A DNA stretch of 64,000 bases from the NCBI GenBank assembly GCA_963402885.1, contig OY727098.1:5885001-5949000 (forward strand), read 5' to 3'. The position numbers were made by a program, and so were the translations under genes. Below the pieces are notes generated by a model. It did not search any database and was not told where the DNA came from. It saw only the letters and a list, made by a program, of their open reading frames with translations. This stretch comes from Antedon bifida (lineage: Eukaryota > Echinodermata > Crinoidea > Comatulida > Antedonidae). Positions 24,851 through 36,700 of the stretch are shown here, in pieces; the first letter of the stretch is position 1; each line of letters starts with the position of its first letter.

Positions 24851-25253
24851 GCTAGACGATGTGTTTACATACCTTTTGAAACAACAAAGTTTTTAATAAG
24901 TTTCCTGACAATTTCACTCAACAGGTTAAGTGTAAAGCATCTTATTGTATCATTTTGGTTTTATGCATGTTTATTATTTGTACATACTTAATGAAAAATA
25001 TTTGATAGCTGTCAAGTATATTTTAACTTTATTTCAATGAATTTTGTTCACATTGACATTTATGCAATCAGGATTGATTAATTATGATGATATTGACACG
25101 TTATTATGGTATGTCGATGTCGTACTGTATTGAGGAATACCTTGTACGAGTTCACATCACAAAGTTCTCAGATTCCATAAAGATTATTTTAAAAACTCAT
25201 ATGATACCATGGTTGATATTTAGTTTCTATGTTAACAGTAATTTGCCTTTCTT

Positions 25254-25389
25254 AAGCTCTGTCTGTATTATCAAACTTTATGTGACAAAAAATGTGATGT
25301 GCCCATATATGGACATGATGATGTCATAACACTACCATATTTGGGCACATCATTTTTGTAAAACTAATTTGATAGTGTAGACAGAGCTT
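25254..25389. mobile_element. MITE-A copy
   Basis: AAGCTCTGTCTGTATTATCA to TTTGATAGTGTAGACAGAGC with one CATATTTGGGCACATCA unit. Downstream of SEC31A. Confidence 0.9.
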
Positions 25390-25607
25390 CAGATATAAAA
25401 AGGTTATATTTCAAATGATTTCTTGTATTTTAATGTATAGAAGGTGTGAAAACCCACCAAAATGACTGGAAATATGTAAGGTGGGTTTATAGAGAGTATT
25501 GCCTAAGTAATGGGCTTATATTTGAACAGTATGTAAAATCATTAGAACTGGGCTTCTTGGTATTTTATGTGTCAATGTGGATTTACATGTTAAATGTGAT
25601 GAATAAA

Positions 25608-27006
25608 ATAAATAATTTGATAGTTATTTTACAATCGATATTATCTCTGTAACAAGGGTTTTTTTGTACTGTGAACAAATTAAAATATGTGTGGAATAAA
25701 AAAAGAAGTTTATTTGTGTATTTTTATTAGTGATTTGCACACCATAGGATAATAACTGATTTTTAAACTTTCCCAAGCTATTTAGCCCATAGAATTTTTC
25801 TTGAAATCCATTTATATTTGTATGTGGATGAAAACGAAATATAGCCAACATGCATGTTATTGCATTTGTTTCAGTAAACATACACATCAGTGTTTAAATA
25901 ATAATGGTAGTCTTATATAGTGCCTAATACAATGTTTCTAATCACTTTACAAACAAAAATGATTCATAAAATATCCTAAGGGATTATACTTTTTCATTTA
26001 GTTTGGTTTTTTTTAATGAAAACAAATCAAATAGAGGTTGTACAAACAATTTATTTTAAATTAAATTTTTAATAACATAATTTGTATTCATAGTTTCATA
26101 TATGCACAAATAAAAGGAATATTTGTTTTTAAAACAAATGTTCTTGTAAATTGATAACAGTAGTACAGTAAAATTATTGAGACACACACATGAAAGTATA
26201 TTTTATTTCGCTACGGTGATCGTTCGAGATCACATGAGATCCCGTTCGTTACATACGCACAAAATCAGAAGTCTTTGACATTGGATATCTAAAGAAAAAT
26301 TGATTATTTTGTAAGAAATACACGTCATATTATCTATCAAGCATTGTTTCGTTATGGACAACTTATCACTTGGTAAGAGGGATAACGAACAATCAAGAAA
26401 AATAGTAGAAGTAGGGCTTGAGAGCTTATCTCTCACTTACACCTACCTCATAAAATAAAGATCAAACTTCGACAGGTAAGTTCTCGTTTAATCTTCTTAT
26501 TAAATAGGATAAAAATAACCTGGAATCATAATGGAAGGGCATTTGTAACATGTTGGTCTAATCACATCTCAACCGCTGAATTAGGTGTGTGCTACCTCTA
26601 GCATCAGCTAATTTGCATACATGTTCTGTGCAAGGGGTTTATAATATTGAATACATTTATATATGACTGTAAAGAAACTTTTGAACTTGGATTTTTTATT
26701 TTTAAATGGCGAGCCAAGTATAGTTGTAAAGTAATGTTTATATGTTACTGTGTTTGGACACTTGAAGGCCAATTTACACAGACGAGCAGTAACCGCTTCG
26801 CGTTATGTGTCAATGGTCATAAGGAATAATATAGAATTGGCCTTTACAGTACTATAGTAGTACACTGCAAACCTAACTTTACTAGTATTCGTAATGCAAA
26901 CCATCTACGTACAGTTCCAAGCACAAATAACAACAAAAAAATTTGTAATAAGTAGACTCTGCTATTCATAATTCAATTTTCAGCCAATAGTAGGCCATCT
27001 TCTTCA
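25608..27006. other. Intergenic region between SEC31A and PARS2
   Basis: No exon is recognised. A TTTACACAGACGAGCAGTAA block near 26772 recurs at 61160 (ACAGACGAGCGGTAA), so it is a repeat fragment. PARS2 ends convergently at 27007. Confidence 0.5.
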
Positions 27007-30000
27007 TTATAAAACACCTTCAAGCTGTGAGGCCTGGTGAACTACTTCTTCCATTGTTAAGGACATTTTCTTTCCGCTATTCAACAGGTGAACTTCAAAA
27101 TGTGGTATATCTTTTAAGAGCTGTAATAAAAAATAAAATCTGAACTGAACTTAGTGGAAACTAATGGAAATTGTGCAGGCTTGAGTACCTACTGTATTTA
27201 CACTTGTTTGACAAAAAAGGTGTGATGTGCCCAAATATGGTAGTAATGATATCATCATGTCCATAAATGGTGTCACATAAAGTTTGATAGTGTAGACAGA
27301 GTGTAACCAACGTGTTCTTGTTTAGTGTATTGAACAAGAACCAGAACAAAATTACTAAACATGTAGGCTGTAGTCTTTGAAAGTTGTGCCACTATGAAGC
27401 AACACACAGTTAAGCTCTGTCTACACTATCAAACTAGTTTGACAAAAAAAGTGTGTGATGTGCCCAAATATGGTAGTGATATACCCAAATATGGTAGTGA
27501 TATGTCCATATATGTGTACATCACATTTTTTTGTCACATAGTTTGATAGTGTTGACAAAGCTTCACACACACACATGCAAACTTGTTAGTGTATTAGGAA
27601 ATAATGTTTGAGATTTTCTTTATAAAATTTAAATAATGCATACATACATCTCTACCGCAGACAACTACCATTGGGTAACCAAGACAACAGGCATTTTTTA
27701 ATCGTTTTCCAATACTCAAATTCTGTCTGTCATCCATTACGATCTCTCCTTTTAATTGGTGATTATCTAACATTAGCTTATCATGCAATGATAAGCATGT
27801 AGACATTAAAGAGTCTTCCTTTGATCCTTGCTGTAAAAAAAATGTAGAGGTAATAAAGGATAGAGGGATAACTCAAACTATAGATGTATTATACAACTAG
27901 AAAGTCACGTGAACTCCTTCCTAACATAGGCCTATATCTAGAGAGTCAACTAACTCCAACCCATATACAACTCAATCACAGCTCAAAAAATGAGTAACCA
28001 TAGTAACTATGTCTTCATCAAATCAACCAATTGGATACGCCATTTAGAAGTAGCGTCCACAGTGGCGAAATGGCTATGAGTGCTCACTTGCTAAACCCAG
28101 GGAGCAGCGCCCAGAGAAAAAAAAACAGGCATTAAAACATGTCGAAAAAGGCTAAAATGCCCAAGGCCTCCAGCGTTGGAGGGCCACAGGTCTGTATGTT
28201 ACACCACTGAGCGTCCACTACTCAGTCACACAGCATTGCCCACATGTTGAGCATATTCTAACAATTCTGACGATCCTTTAAGAAACTTCATGAACATACA
28301 TACTATCTATGGTGTATGATAACAATTATGTAAAGTAAATTCATTTTTTTTTACCTGTGGAAGTATAACACAAATTTGATACGGTGCAATTAAGCTAGGC
28401 CACCTAATTTCAGTTTCAGACGACAAAACCTCAATGGCTCCAGCAAGAATTCTAGTAACACCAAGTCCATAGCAGCCCATCTCCACAAGCCTAGAAAAGA
28501 AAATATAACTGTTGTATATATGTATATTATACAGACACAAATACATGAGATTCTATCTCAGCAACATTCTTAGCCCCATTGAGATATGCACTCCATTTAC
28601 ATACTTGCACGCATTTTTGTGCTTACTGCTTCGCACAAAATGCAATGTGTGCCATTTAATGGCATCTATTACAACGCATTAGCATACATATGTTACAAAT
28701 AGTTGATGATATGAAGACTAGAGTGCACATACGCTAGGTCACAGGGTTTGTATGCGCAACATATGTTCGTATTACTTGCTCATGTTATGTTATTTATCTA
28801 GTCATGCCCTAAAATCAAATTTTAAATATTTGATAACATACTGTTTTTGTTTCTGGTCATTCGTGAACTGGGTCTTAAATATCTCTGAGTATTTTTTGCC
28901 AAGATAGAATGCATGTCCAACTTCAATTCCCTTGGTGAGCTTCATTGCACAATCTTCTTTAGATTTCCCTTTTGTACATTGTGGCTGCTTGCCATACTCT
29001 ACAAAATCAAATGTTCTGTTAAACCATATAACAATTGAAATATTAACATAGTACAGTAGAACCCCTCCTTTTGTGACATCCCTATTCAACAAGGGTCAAT
29101 ATATGTTTAACACAACAACCAATCCCAATTCAGGGGACACCCCTATTAAGGAGACAATTTGTTGGGTCCAAAGGTGTCCCTTTAATAGGGGTTCTACTGT
29201 ACTATTTTTTTTTTATACGCATCCAACAGCGAGCAACTCATGGATGAACTATTTTATACGTTATCGAGATCAGGCTGTTTATTAATATTCTATAAGAATT
29301 TCAACAATTCTTTTCTTGAGTAAAAGGTAGTCAATGTAAAATAGAGTTGTTATACATTGTTGTAATGTTCTTGGACAAACAACAATACTCAAATATACTA
29401 AGACAAGGTTTATAAGATCAAACAATAGACTTTATTGTAGCACTTATTCGGATCAATACTTCTTGTTACACCGCATGGTATTTCGAACTACCCTATGACC
29501 TAGGTCATCACCTCAATTGTCAATCTTGTTTTATTATTATGGATGGTTAATAGCCTCACCTATTGTTTCAACATTAGCACCATAACCACAATCACATGTA
29601 TAAATGTCATCTTCTCCTAGCGTTGATAATAAATGATACTCATGAGAGGTACTGCCACCAATTGCACCTGTAGAACCTTGCACTAAGAAATCAAAAAAGA
29701 TTTTCAGAAATTGCTTTAAATCAATCACACATTTGTACAGTAAAAAAAATGAGGTAATGTCTGAGAGAATAGTTTTTGTAAGCCTTATACTATATTACCT
29801 TTTACATACTGTACGTTTAATTTATCAAACAGCCTGGTATAAGCCTCACAAACTGCTTCATAAGTTAACATAGCACTTTCAACTGACGTATCAAACGTGT
29901 AAAGATCTAAAAATAGAAATATACTACTGTAATTTAAAAAAAGATAAGATATTTTTTTGGAATAGTGGTTTCAAATATTGGAGCTCATTGACACTATTTT

Positions 30001-32501
30001 TTTCCCCTCCCTCTTCTAATGATCAAAATATTCAACTGACATATCAAACGTGTAAAGATCTAAATATAGAAATATACTACTGAAATTTTGGAATAGTACT
30101 TTCAAATACTGGAGCTCCCTATTCTATGATCAAAAATGTACACTCACTGATTTCTACTTGTTAAAACAAAAACATTTACCTTTCATTAGAAATTCTCTTG
30201 TTCTCAGTAAACCAAACCTTGGTCTCTGTTCATCTCTGAACTTTTGAGAGATCTGAGAATAGATATGACAATTAAAACACAATACAATTTTCAATTCAAC
30301 TTTATTTCAGACAAACTGTCCATATGAAACTTATAAACACAATAAAAAAAAGAGAAAGGAATACAAAGCATTATGTGACAACCATCATGGAGAGAGGACC
30401 AAGAATTATGAGAAGAAGAATTATTAATATATAAACTAGTAATCAAGTTAGGCAGGAAAATATTTAATTTTCATACCTTTCTGTCAATACAAAATCATAT
30501 ATAATCATATTATAAAGTCATAAAAGTGTAAATTAGTTCACGAATTACCTGGTAAAGTCTTATTGGAAGATTCCTATATGACAGATTGATATCTGCAGCA
30601 ACAAGACTGGTGATGGCCTCTTCGTGTGTCTGATAATAATAATTGGTAAACAATACAATAACAATACCGTATATCCTCTGGTATAATCGCACCCACTAGA
30701 ACACAAAATTGTGCTGACTTTGGGGGTGGGACTATACCGTGGGAAACCTTGGTTCAGGAAAAAAAGTGAGATTTACGCTAATATGCTTTTTTCTCATAAG
30801 ATAACTTTTTTGTTTGATGTTTTACAATGGATGATTTTGGACATTTAAAAATTTGTACTTTTGACTAAATTTAAATTTAAGAGGATAACGAAATACCAAC
30901 AACTATAACAAACTTACTGGACTTAAACAATGTTCAACGCCATGACGATCATTTAATTTATACAATTCAGTATCCATTATATCCCATCTATCTAGAAAAA
31001 AAAATCAATCTGAATCAATAATAAAAAGTAGTATATTTTTTTGTATTAAATAAAATTGTTGATTCTAGCTTATGAGTGGATTTATTTTAAAATACAATTT
31101 TAAAAACCATATTGATAACCAATAGATGCACTGATTATGTTTATATAACAAAAAATTAATAATAAAAAGTAGTATATTTCTTTTTATTAAATAAAATTGT
31201 TGATTCTAGCTTATGAGTGGATTTATTTTAAAATACAATTTTAAAAACCATGTTGATAACCAATAGACGCACTGATTATGTTTATATAACAAAGTATAAA
31301 ACTGACTTTAAATAACGAGAGTAAAGCCATGATTGTGAGTGACACATCTACTTCAAATTTGGTTAAGATCTAAATGCACAGCACATCTTCCCTATACCCT
31401 TAAGCTCTGTCTACACTATCAAACTTTATGTGACAAAAAAATGTGATGTGCCCATATATAGACATATTGATGTCATATCACTATCATATTTGGTCATATC
31501 ACTACCATATATGGGCACATCACACTTTTTTTGTGACAAAAAAATGTGATGTGCCCATATATAGACATATTGATGTCATATCACTATCACATTTGGTCAT
31601 ATCACTACTAACCACATATATGGGCACATCACAAACTAGTTTGATAGTGTAGACAGTGCTTTATACTCTATAGCCCTAGACAGTATACGAAAAATAAACA
31701 AACCAGATTTTTTCCAAAGACTTGCCGCCCCAAGAGTTGGCATAACCATCTTCTGTGCCCCTACCATCGCCATTTGTTCATCAATTAATTTGGTCAATTT
31801 CTCTACTGCTCTCCATGCAAATGGAAGGATGTGATAGGTTCCTGGTCCAGCATGTTTCATTAATCCCTTTTCTATCATTAACTGTAAAATTAGAATACAT
31901 TTTTTTTGTTAATATATGTCTTATACTAGTTTGACAAAAAGTATGATGTGCCCAAATATGGTAGTGATATCCCCAAATATGGTAGTGATATCCCCAAATA
32001 TGGTAGTGATATCCCCAAATATGGTAGTGATATGACATCATAATGTCCATATTTGGGCACATCACATTTTTTTTGTCACATAAAGAATGAGCAATTTTTA
32101 TGTACACAGAACCAACGACTGTAAGTCCCATCCGAAGGATAAGGCAATGAATGTAAAGTATCTTGCCTAAGGATACAAGCACTACAGCACTTGGGTGCTA
32201 CAGTAGTAGGATATCACTGCACCTGTAATACCAAAATAAATTGGGGTGTACGTTATGAGAAAATTATACTTGATATTTTGAGATGCTGAAATAAAAATGA
32301 GACAGATATAACCCACATAATACTGACCCTCTGACTGTTACACAATTTATCATTTTTCGGAGCATCTTTTGGATGTATTACAGTTGGTAAAAAAAGCTTT
32401 GAGAGACAGAGGCGATTATCAAATGATATGGATCTTGTTTGCTGTAAAAATAGTCTGTTTACTTGCTCTGAATACAACCGCAAGGTTAGTGGTGTTACCA
32501 T
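27007..32501 (-). CDS. PARS2: Mitochondrial prolyl-tRNA synthetase
   Basis: Eleven coding exons (minus): 32501-32328, 31881-31704, 30991-30918, 30629-30549, 30252-30180, 29906-29799, 29682-29560, 28998-28842, 28490-28355, 27830-27648, 27120-27007 (TAA 27009-27007). All phases close, giving 466 residues (human 475). The enzyme charges mitochondrial tRNA-Pro. The N-terminus is basic and amphipathic, as for matrix targeting. Class II features visible are THEEA at about 143-147, the motif 2 region [11 protein letters not shown] at about 173-183, motif 3 GCYGLGVTR at about 328-336, and an HGTP-type anticodon-binding domain from about 365 to the end ([15 protein letters not shown]). The ATG exon begins at an acceptor, so a 5' UTR exon lies upstream. 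Human PARS2 carries its coding sequence in one exon, so this gene is intron-rich by comparison. Introns host four MITE-A copies. Confidence 0.97.
27203..27302. mobile_element. MITE-A copy, left end missing
   Basis: TTGTTTGACAAAAAAGGTGT through TTTGATAGTGTAGACAGAGT. The left inverted repeat is absent. PARS2 last intron. Confidence 0.85.
27412..27562. mobile_element. MITE-A copy
   Basis: AAGCTCTGTCTACACTATCA to TTTGATAGTGTTGACAAAGC with two CCAAATATGGTAGTGATAT units. PARS2 last intron, 110 bp from the previous copy. Confidence 0.92.
28040..28215. repeat. SINE-like fragment
   Basis: AGTGGCGAAATGGCTATGAG and GGAGCAGCGCCCAGAG look like a degenerate tRNA-related head. The match is not confirmed elsewhere in the window. 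PARS2 intron. Confidence 0.25.
29053..29201. mobile_element. Repeat-D copy
   Basis: Terminal inverted repeats ACAGTAGAACCCCTCCTTTT and AATAGGGGTTCTACTGT, with GGGGACACCCCTATTAAGGA and TTGTTGGGTCCAAAGGTGTC inside. The cleanest copy in the window. PARS2 intron. Confidence 0.85.
30029..30140 (-). pseudogene. Duplicated 5' fragment of PARS2 exon 6
   Basis: The segment ATATCAAACGTGTAAAGATC with its flanks repeats the acceptor side of exon 29906-29799 and about 110 bp of adjoining intron (29880-30005) with a few substitutions. About 28 coding bases are copied before the match stops. It keeps an AG acceptor but has no exon body. Confidence 0.8.
30667..30745. mobile_element. Repeat-C fragment
   Basis: ACCGTATATCCTCTGGTATA then ACTAGAACACAAAATTG and GGGGGTGGGACTATACC, as at 57856 onward. 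Partial copy in a PARS2 intron. Confidence 0.6.
31017..31294. repeat. 141-bp tandem duplication
   Basis: AATAATAAAAAGTAGTATAT begins at 31017 and again at 31158. The two copies run in parallel to about 31294 with several substitutions. PARS2 intron. Older than the 593-bp duplication. Confidence 0.9.
31402..31662. mobile_element. MITE-A composite copy (261 bp)
   Basis: One pair of outer inverted repeats (AAGCTCTGTCTACACTATCA ... TAGTTTGATAGTGTAGACAG) encloses a doubled interior. GTGACAAAAAAATGTGATGT and CCCATATATAGACATATTGA each occur twice. PARS2 intron. Confidence 0.9.
31925..32085. mobile_element. MITE-A copy with expanded internal repeats, ends missing
   Basis: ACTAGTTTGACAAAAAGTAT to TTTTTTTGTCACATAAAG. 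Both outer 20 bp are absent. Four tandem units of CCAAATATGGTAGTGATAT are present. It abuts a SINE tail. Confidence 0.9.
32090..32225 (-). mobile_element. SINE tail fragment
   Basis: The minus strand carries TATCCTTCGGATGGGACTTA and a CAAGATACTTTACATTCATT block, matching the tail of the 5S-derived SINE at 12709-12992. The 5S head is missing, apparently replaced by the neighbouring MITE-A. Confidence 0.6.
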
Positions 32502-33738
32502 TATTCTGAAGAGAAAAATAAAACATATAATATTAATCACGAGACTGTACAGTATGTCGATATAAAGTTTGAGGTACAACACATGGTTGGTGTACCGCAA
32601 ACGCCGTAATATATTAGTACTTATGTCGCTACCTCATAATCAGTTCACTACTAGCCTATATACTCTATGCAGCTGGCTAATATTAAATAGAACATGTTAA
32701 GCTAGCTAGCTATATTCTATTCAAACTATACATACAGTTTATAGTCCTACAATTAACTAGTACAGATAGCTTACTACAATACTACTACTCAGCTACTGGC
32801 AGGCCCTAGAAGAATACCTTACCACTGTCTGAACTTACTGTAAGTGGTGTATTTAATACAATTACAAGATAAAACAGAGTTTAAAATATTATTAATCTAG
32901 TCTTCTATATCTAGATATTAGTCTAACAAGTGAATAATTTACATCAACTATCTAGATTTGTTTTTATACAGGAATATGTTGGTAAACTTGAGTGAGATGT
33001 TATTCATGTTGTTATTTATTACATGTGGTTTGAACACTAAAACAGATCTACGTGGTGTACTTACACCTTGCAATACTTATAGCTGATTGGTTGACGTTGG
33101 ACATACAATAGATCTGTTATTGTAATATCCAAAAATGAAAACACACTGATGCAATTTTCCCGACAAGATTGTTGTTTTTATGAGTCGGAGTATGAGGGTA
33201 AAATAAAGTTAATATTCACATTGTGATATGTCAAGTTAATTGTAGTCAATAATTAATTTAAAAACTAGTGGGATATTGATTTCTTATTACCTAAGGGTGT
33301 GCCAGGTTAGGTTGTGACAACCAGCTGGTGGGGGTAGGCATTGCACTGGGATATGGTTGGTTATCTGGTCATTTCGGTCGCCAGTCATTTGACGGCCGCT
33401 GCTTATGGAACACCAACATTTATGGTGCGCTATTCTCGTCATAATACCATAATGTACTCACCATCAAGTTTATTGAGCACATGTGTTATTAGACCTACTT
33501 GTTTGCCAAAAGAAATAAAAGTAAAGAATGTGTCTTCGAATTATGATCGGTTTTTAATTGGGAAATTGAATATTAAAGCATTTCTGGATTAATTACTGAC
33601 AATAATGATAAGTGTGATGAACTGTTGTTTTTATTATAATCCTGCTTCATTGATTTACTTTTGTACTATTTTTGTTTATTGTATTATTTTATGGCTAAAT
33701 AAATGATATGATAATTTGATATATTTTTTTTTCAGAAA
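32502..33738. promoter_or_regulatory. Divergent PARS2/EIF2B2 promoter region
   Basis: The ATG exons of both flanking genes start directly after splice acceptors (AG at 32507-32506 on minus, AG at 33734-33735 on plus). Each gene should therefore have a non-coding first exon in this 1.2-kb gap. No defined promoter element was identified. Confidence 0.4.
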
Positions 33739-36700
33739 ATGCCTGTCACAGATTCACAAAGTGCTGAACTTGATGAAAGAATTGAAGCTTTTATTGCAAG
33801 TTTAAAACTTGGGTAATAATGTAGCTGTTAATTTGTGCTAACCATTGATTGTTTATGCAATAGAATCCCTCTTTATTATTAAAGATGCCTTTTTTTTAGG
33901 TCCCAAGGGGTTCCACTTTAACTTCATACTTTTATGTAATCCGCTTTCAAATAGTATAGTATATTACAGATACATATTTCTGATAACATTTAGGCAAGTG
34001 GTTGGTTCATACGATGTGGCAAACAAGACAGTAAAGCTTTTAAGACGTGTCGTCTCGCAGACGAGATGGAATCACGCCGGGGATCTGATGGATAGAATAC
34101 GAAAGGAAGGCAAGAAGATGATGGCAGCTCAGCCGTCTGAGTCTGCTGTCGGAAATGTTGTCAGAAGAGTTTTAAAAATCATCCGTGAGGAACATACAGC
34201 GTAAGTGTGAATTGTGATAAATATTGGGCTATTATTATATTGGTTTAATAGCATGTTGAGTAATAAAATGTATTGTTTATTTTGTTTGCAGGATTCAGGG
34301 AGCACGGGATGACACTGGAGACAATCAACAATCTTTACATGTAAGACATTTTCAAGTTTTCCTTTGTTGACACTTTCAACTACAATACATGGTAAACATA
34401 ATTATGTGTAATTTTCCAAACCTTATCTAGATTCGATTCACATAGTGTTGGCTTTGACCTATCCAGGACAGTTCTTGAAAGTGTTCTATCCAGGGTAGTT
34501 CCTGAGAAGTGTCCTATCCAGGGTAGTTCCTGTAACTTGTCTTATCCAGGGTAGTGTCTGAAACTTGGCCTATCCAGGGTAGTTTCTGAAACTTTGCATA
34601 TCCAGGGTAGTGTCTGAAACTTGTCTTATCCAGGGTAGTGTCTGAAACTTTGCATATCCAGGGTAGTGTCTGAAACTTGTCTTATCCAGGGAAGTGTCTG
34701 AAACTTGACATATCCAGGATAGTGTCTAAAACTTTGCATATCCAGGGTAGTGTCTGAAACGTTCCCTATCCAGGGTAGTGTCTGAAACTTGGCTTATCCA
34801 GGGTAGTTTCCAATTTGCTAATTTCTTAACATAATGATTGACTCTGTATATGAATTTATTTCCCTAGAAAATGTTACTAGCAGCTGGAAAATCAGATGAT
34901 TTCCAGAAACCAAGTGTAAATTTGAAGGTGAGAATTTCTTCTATGCTAGTGTCTTAGGCTAATGCATTCTCTCTCTCTATCTGCATCATATGGAACAGAG
35001 TTAACTTGGTGCTTAGGGCCATTAATTGCACCTTCATAGGTCCAACCTGATACAACTCTGTACTAACAAATCAATAAGTTGTTATTTGTTTCTGTGATTA
35101 GGGTCGTGTTATTGAGAGCATTAATGAGTTTCTAACAGAGCTTGAGAGCAGTGCAGACAACATTGCGATACAAGCACTTGAGCATATCCACTCAAATGAA
35201 GTGATTATGACGGCTGGGAAATCAAGAACTGTTCAAGCATTTCTTTTGGTAAGAAACTATCAAGTTATTTTTTAAATAATCCAAAAAGGAGACTCTTAAA
35301 GATAGATGCTTTGAGTAAATTAAGATGAATAAGAATAAGATAATAAAAGTCAATAGAAAGACTTGTCTTTATATTAGTTATCCCTTGTACATATGAAATT
35401 TAGGATCTTATTTGAAGATGTACTAGATGTATGTAGTACAGTACTATAATACTTGATATCACTGATAAGTTGTTGCTGTTGTTATTATTGACCTATGACC
35501 TTTACTAAGCATTACTGTACCAACAAACATTTTTTTCAGAATGCTGCCAGAAAAAGAAAATTCCAAGTTATAGTTGCAGAATGTGCTCCATCTTATCAGG
35601 TCAGCTTAAGGTCAATTCAGACAGCGTCGTCTGACGAGCAAAATTTAACATGTTTAAAGTATCAAAGACCCAAAAACTATGCCGGACTATTTTCAAGACG
35701 ACTCGTCTGGCCTCGTCGTACGATGCTGTCTGAGTTAGCCTTAAGTCACAATTATTACAATTTTATGATATTATAACATAGTCAGATTTTCAGTCACATG
35801 ATTTTGTTATTATCTGCAGTGTCATATTAGATCATTGTAACAGTTACACCTAATACCATGTTTTATAGGGTCAAGAACTTGCAGTAAACCTTGCAAAGGC
35901 TGGAATAGAGACTACTGTGATTACTGACTCAGCTGTATTTGCTATGATGTCAAGGGTCAATAAGGTCATCATTGGAACACACACAGTAATGGCAAATGGC
36001 GGGTTAGTAGATAAAACTTTCAGTTTTTTTGTTTAGTCTTTTTAACCTATTCGCTTAAATTCCTCAACAGCCGTGTGAATACATTTAACTTGTAAAATCA
36101 TACTCTTAGGCTTAATCAATGTGAACACATATTTATAATAATGTGATGTTTAAAATTTAAATGTCCTTTATTTTAGGTTAAAAGCTGTCAATGGAAGCCA
36201 TGCTATAGCATTAGCAGCTAAACACCATTCTGTTCCTGTAAGTATAGTAATAGTCAAACATCCATACTAATCTTGTATAAATCTATACAAACACCTGTTA
36301 TGGAGCTAGGCCTATTTACTAGCAGTTTCTCTTGCTAAATATAGATGTATGAAGTGTAAGTCAACCAATTTTGTTTCAAATGCATCATTTTCATATTTCA
36401 GCTCATTGTCTGTGCACCAATGTTCAAGCTATCTCCAGAATACCTATGCTCGCATGACCAGGTAAATATTCAATGTTTTTAATAATAAACGCAAGCCCAA
36501 AGCCATTCAAAAACTCACCCACCCCCTTTTCCTGAAGTGCCCTTTTTAAACTACAGACCAGAAATGGAAGTGATGGTTAAAAATATAGCCCTTTTCATGC
36601 AAAAAACGAAACCCCTATAAAAATTGAATTAAAGATGTATTGTCCCCCTGAAAAATATTTTTTTTTTTAATATGCCATTTTAATGTCACATAATAGTTAT

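Larger units (their letters stand above)
24144..25607 (+). other. Probable SEC31A 3' UTR
   Basis: Starts at the SEC31A stop and runs to AATAAA at 25602-25607, the first strong hexamer cluster after two MITE-A insertions. No coding exon is recognised. The end is inferred. Confidence 0.4.

Noticed and set aside
31443-31652. Open frame with repeated Tyr-His-Tyr-His motifs
   Set aside because: This is the translated interior of MITE-A; the same peptide words appear in frames at 31781-32182 and 18488-18724.
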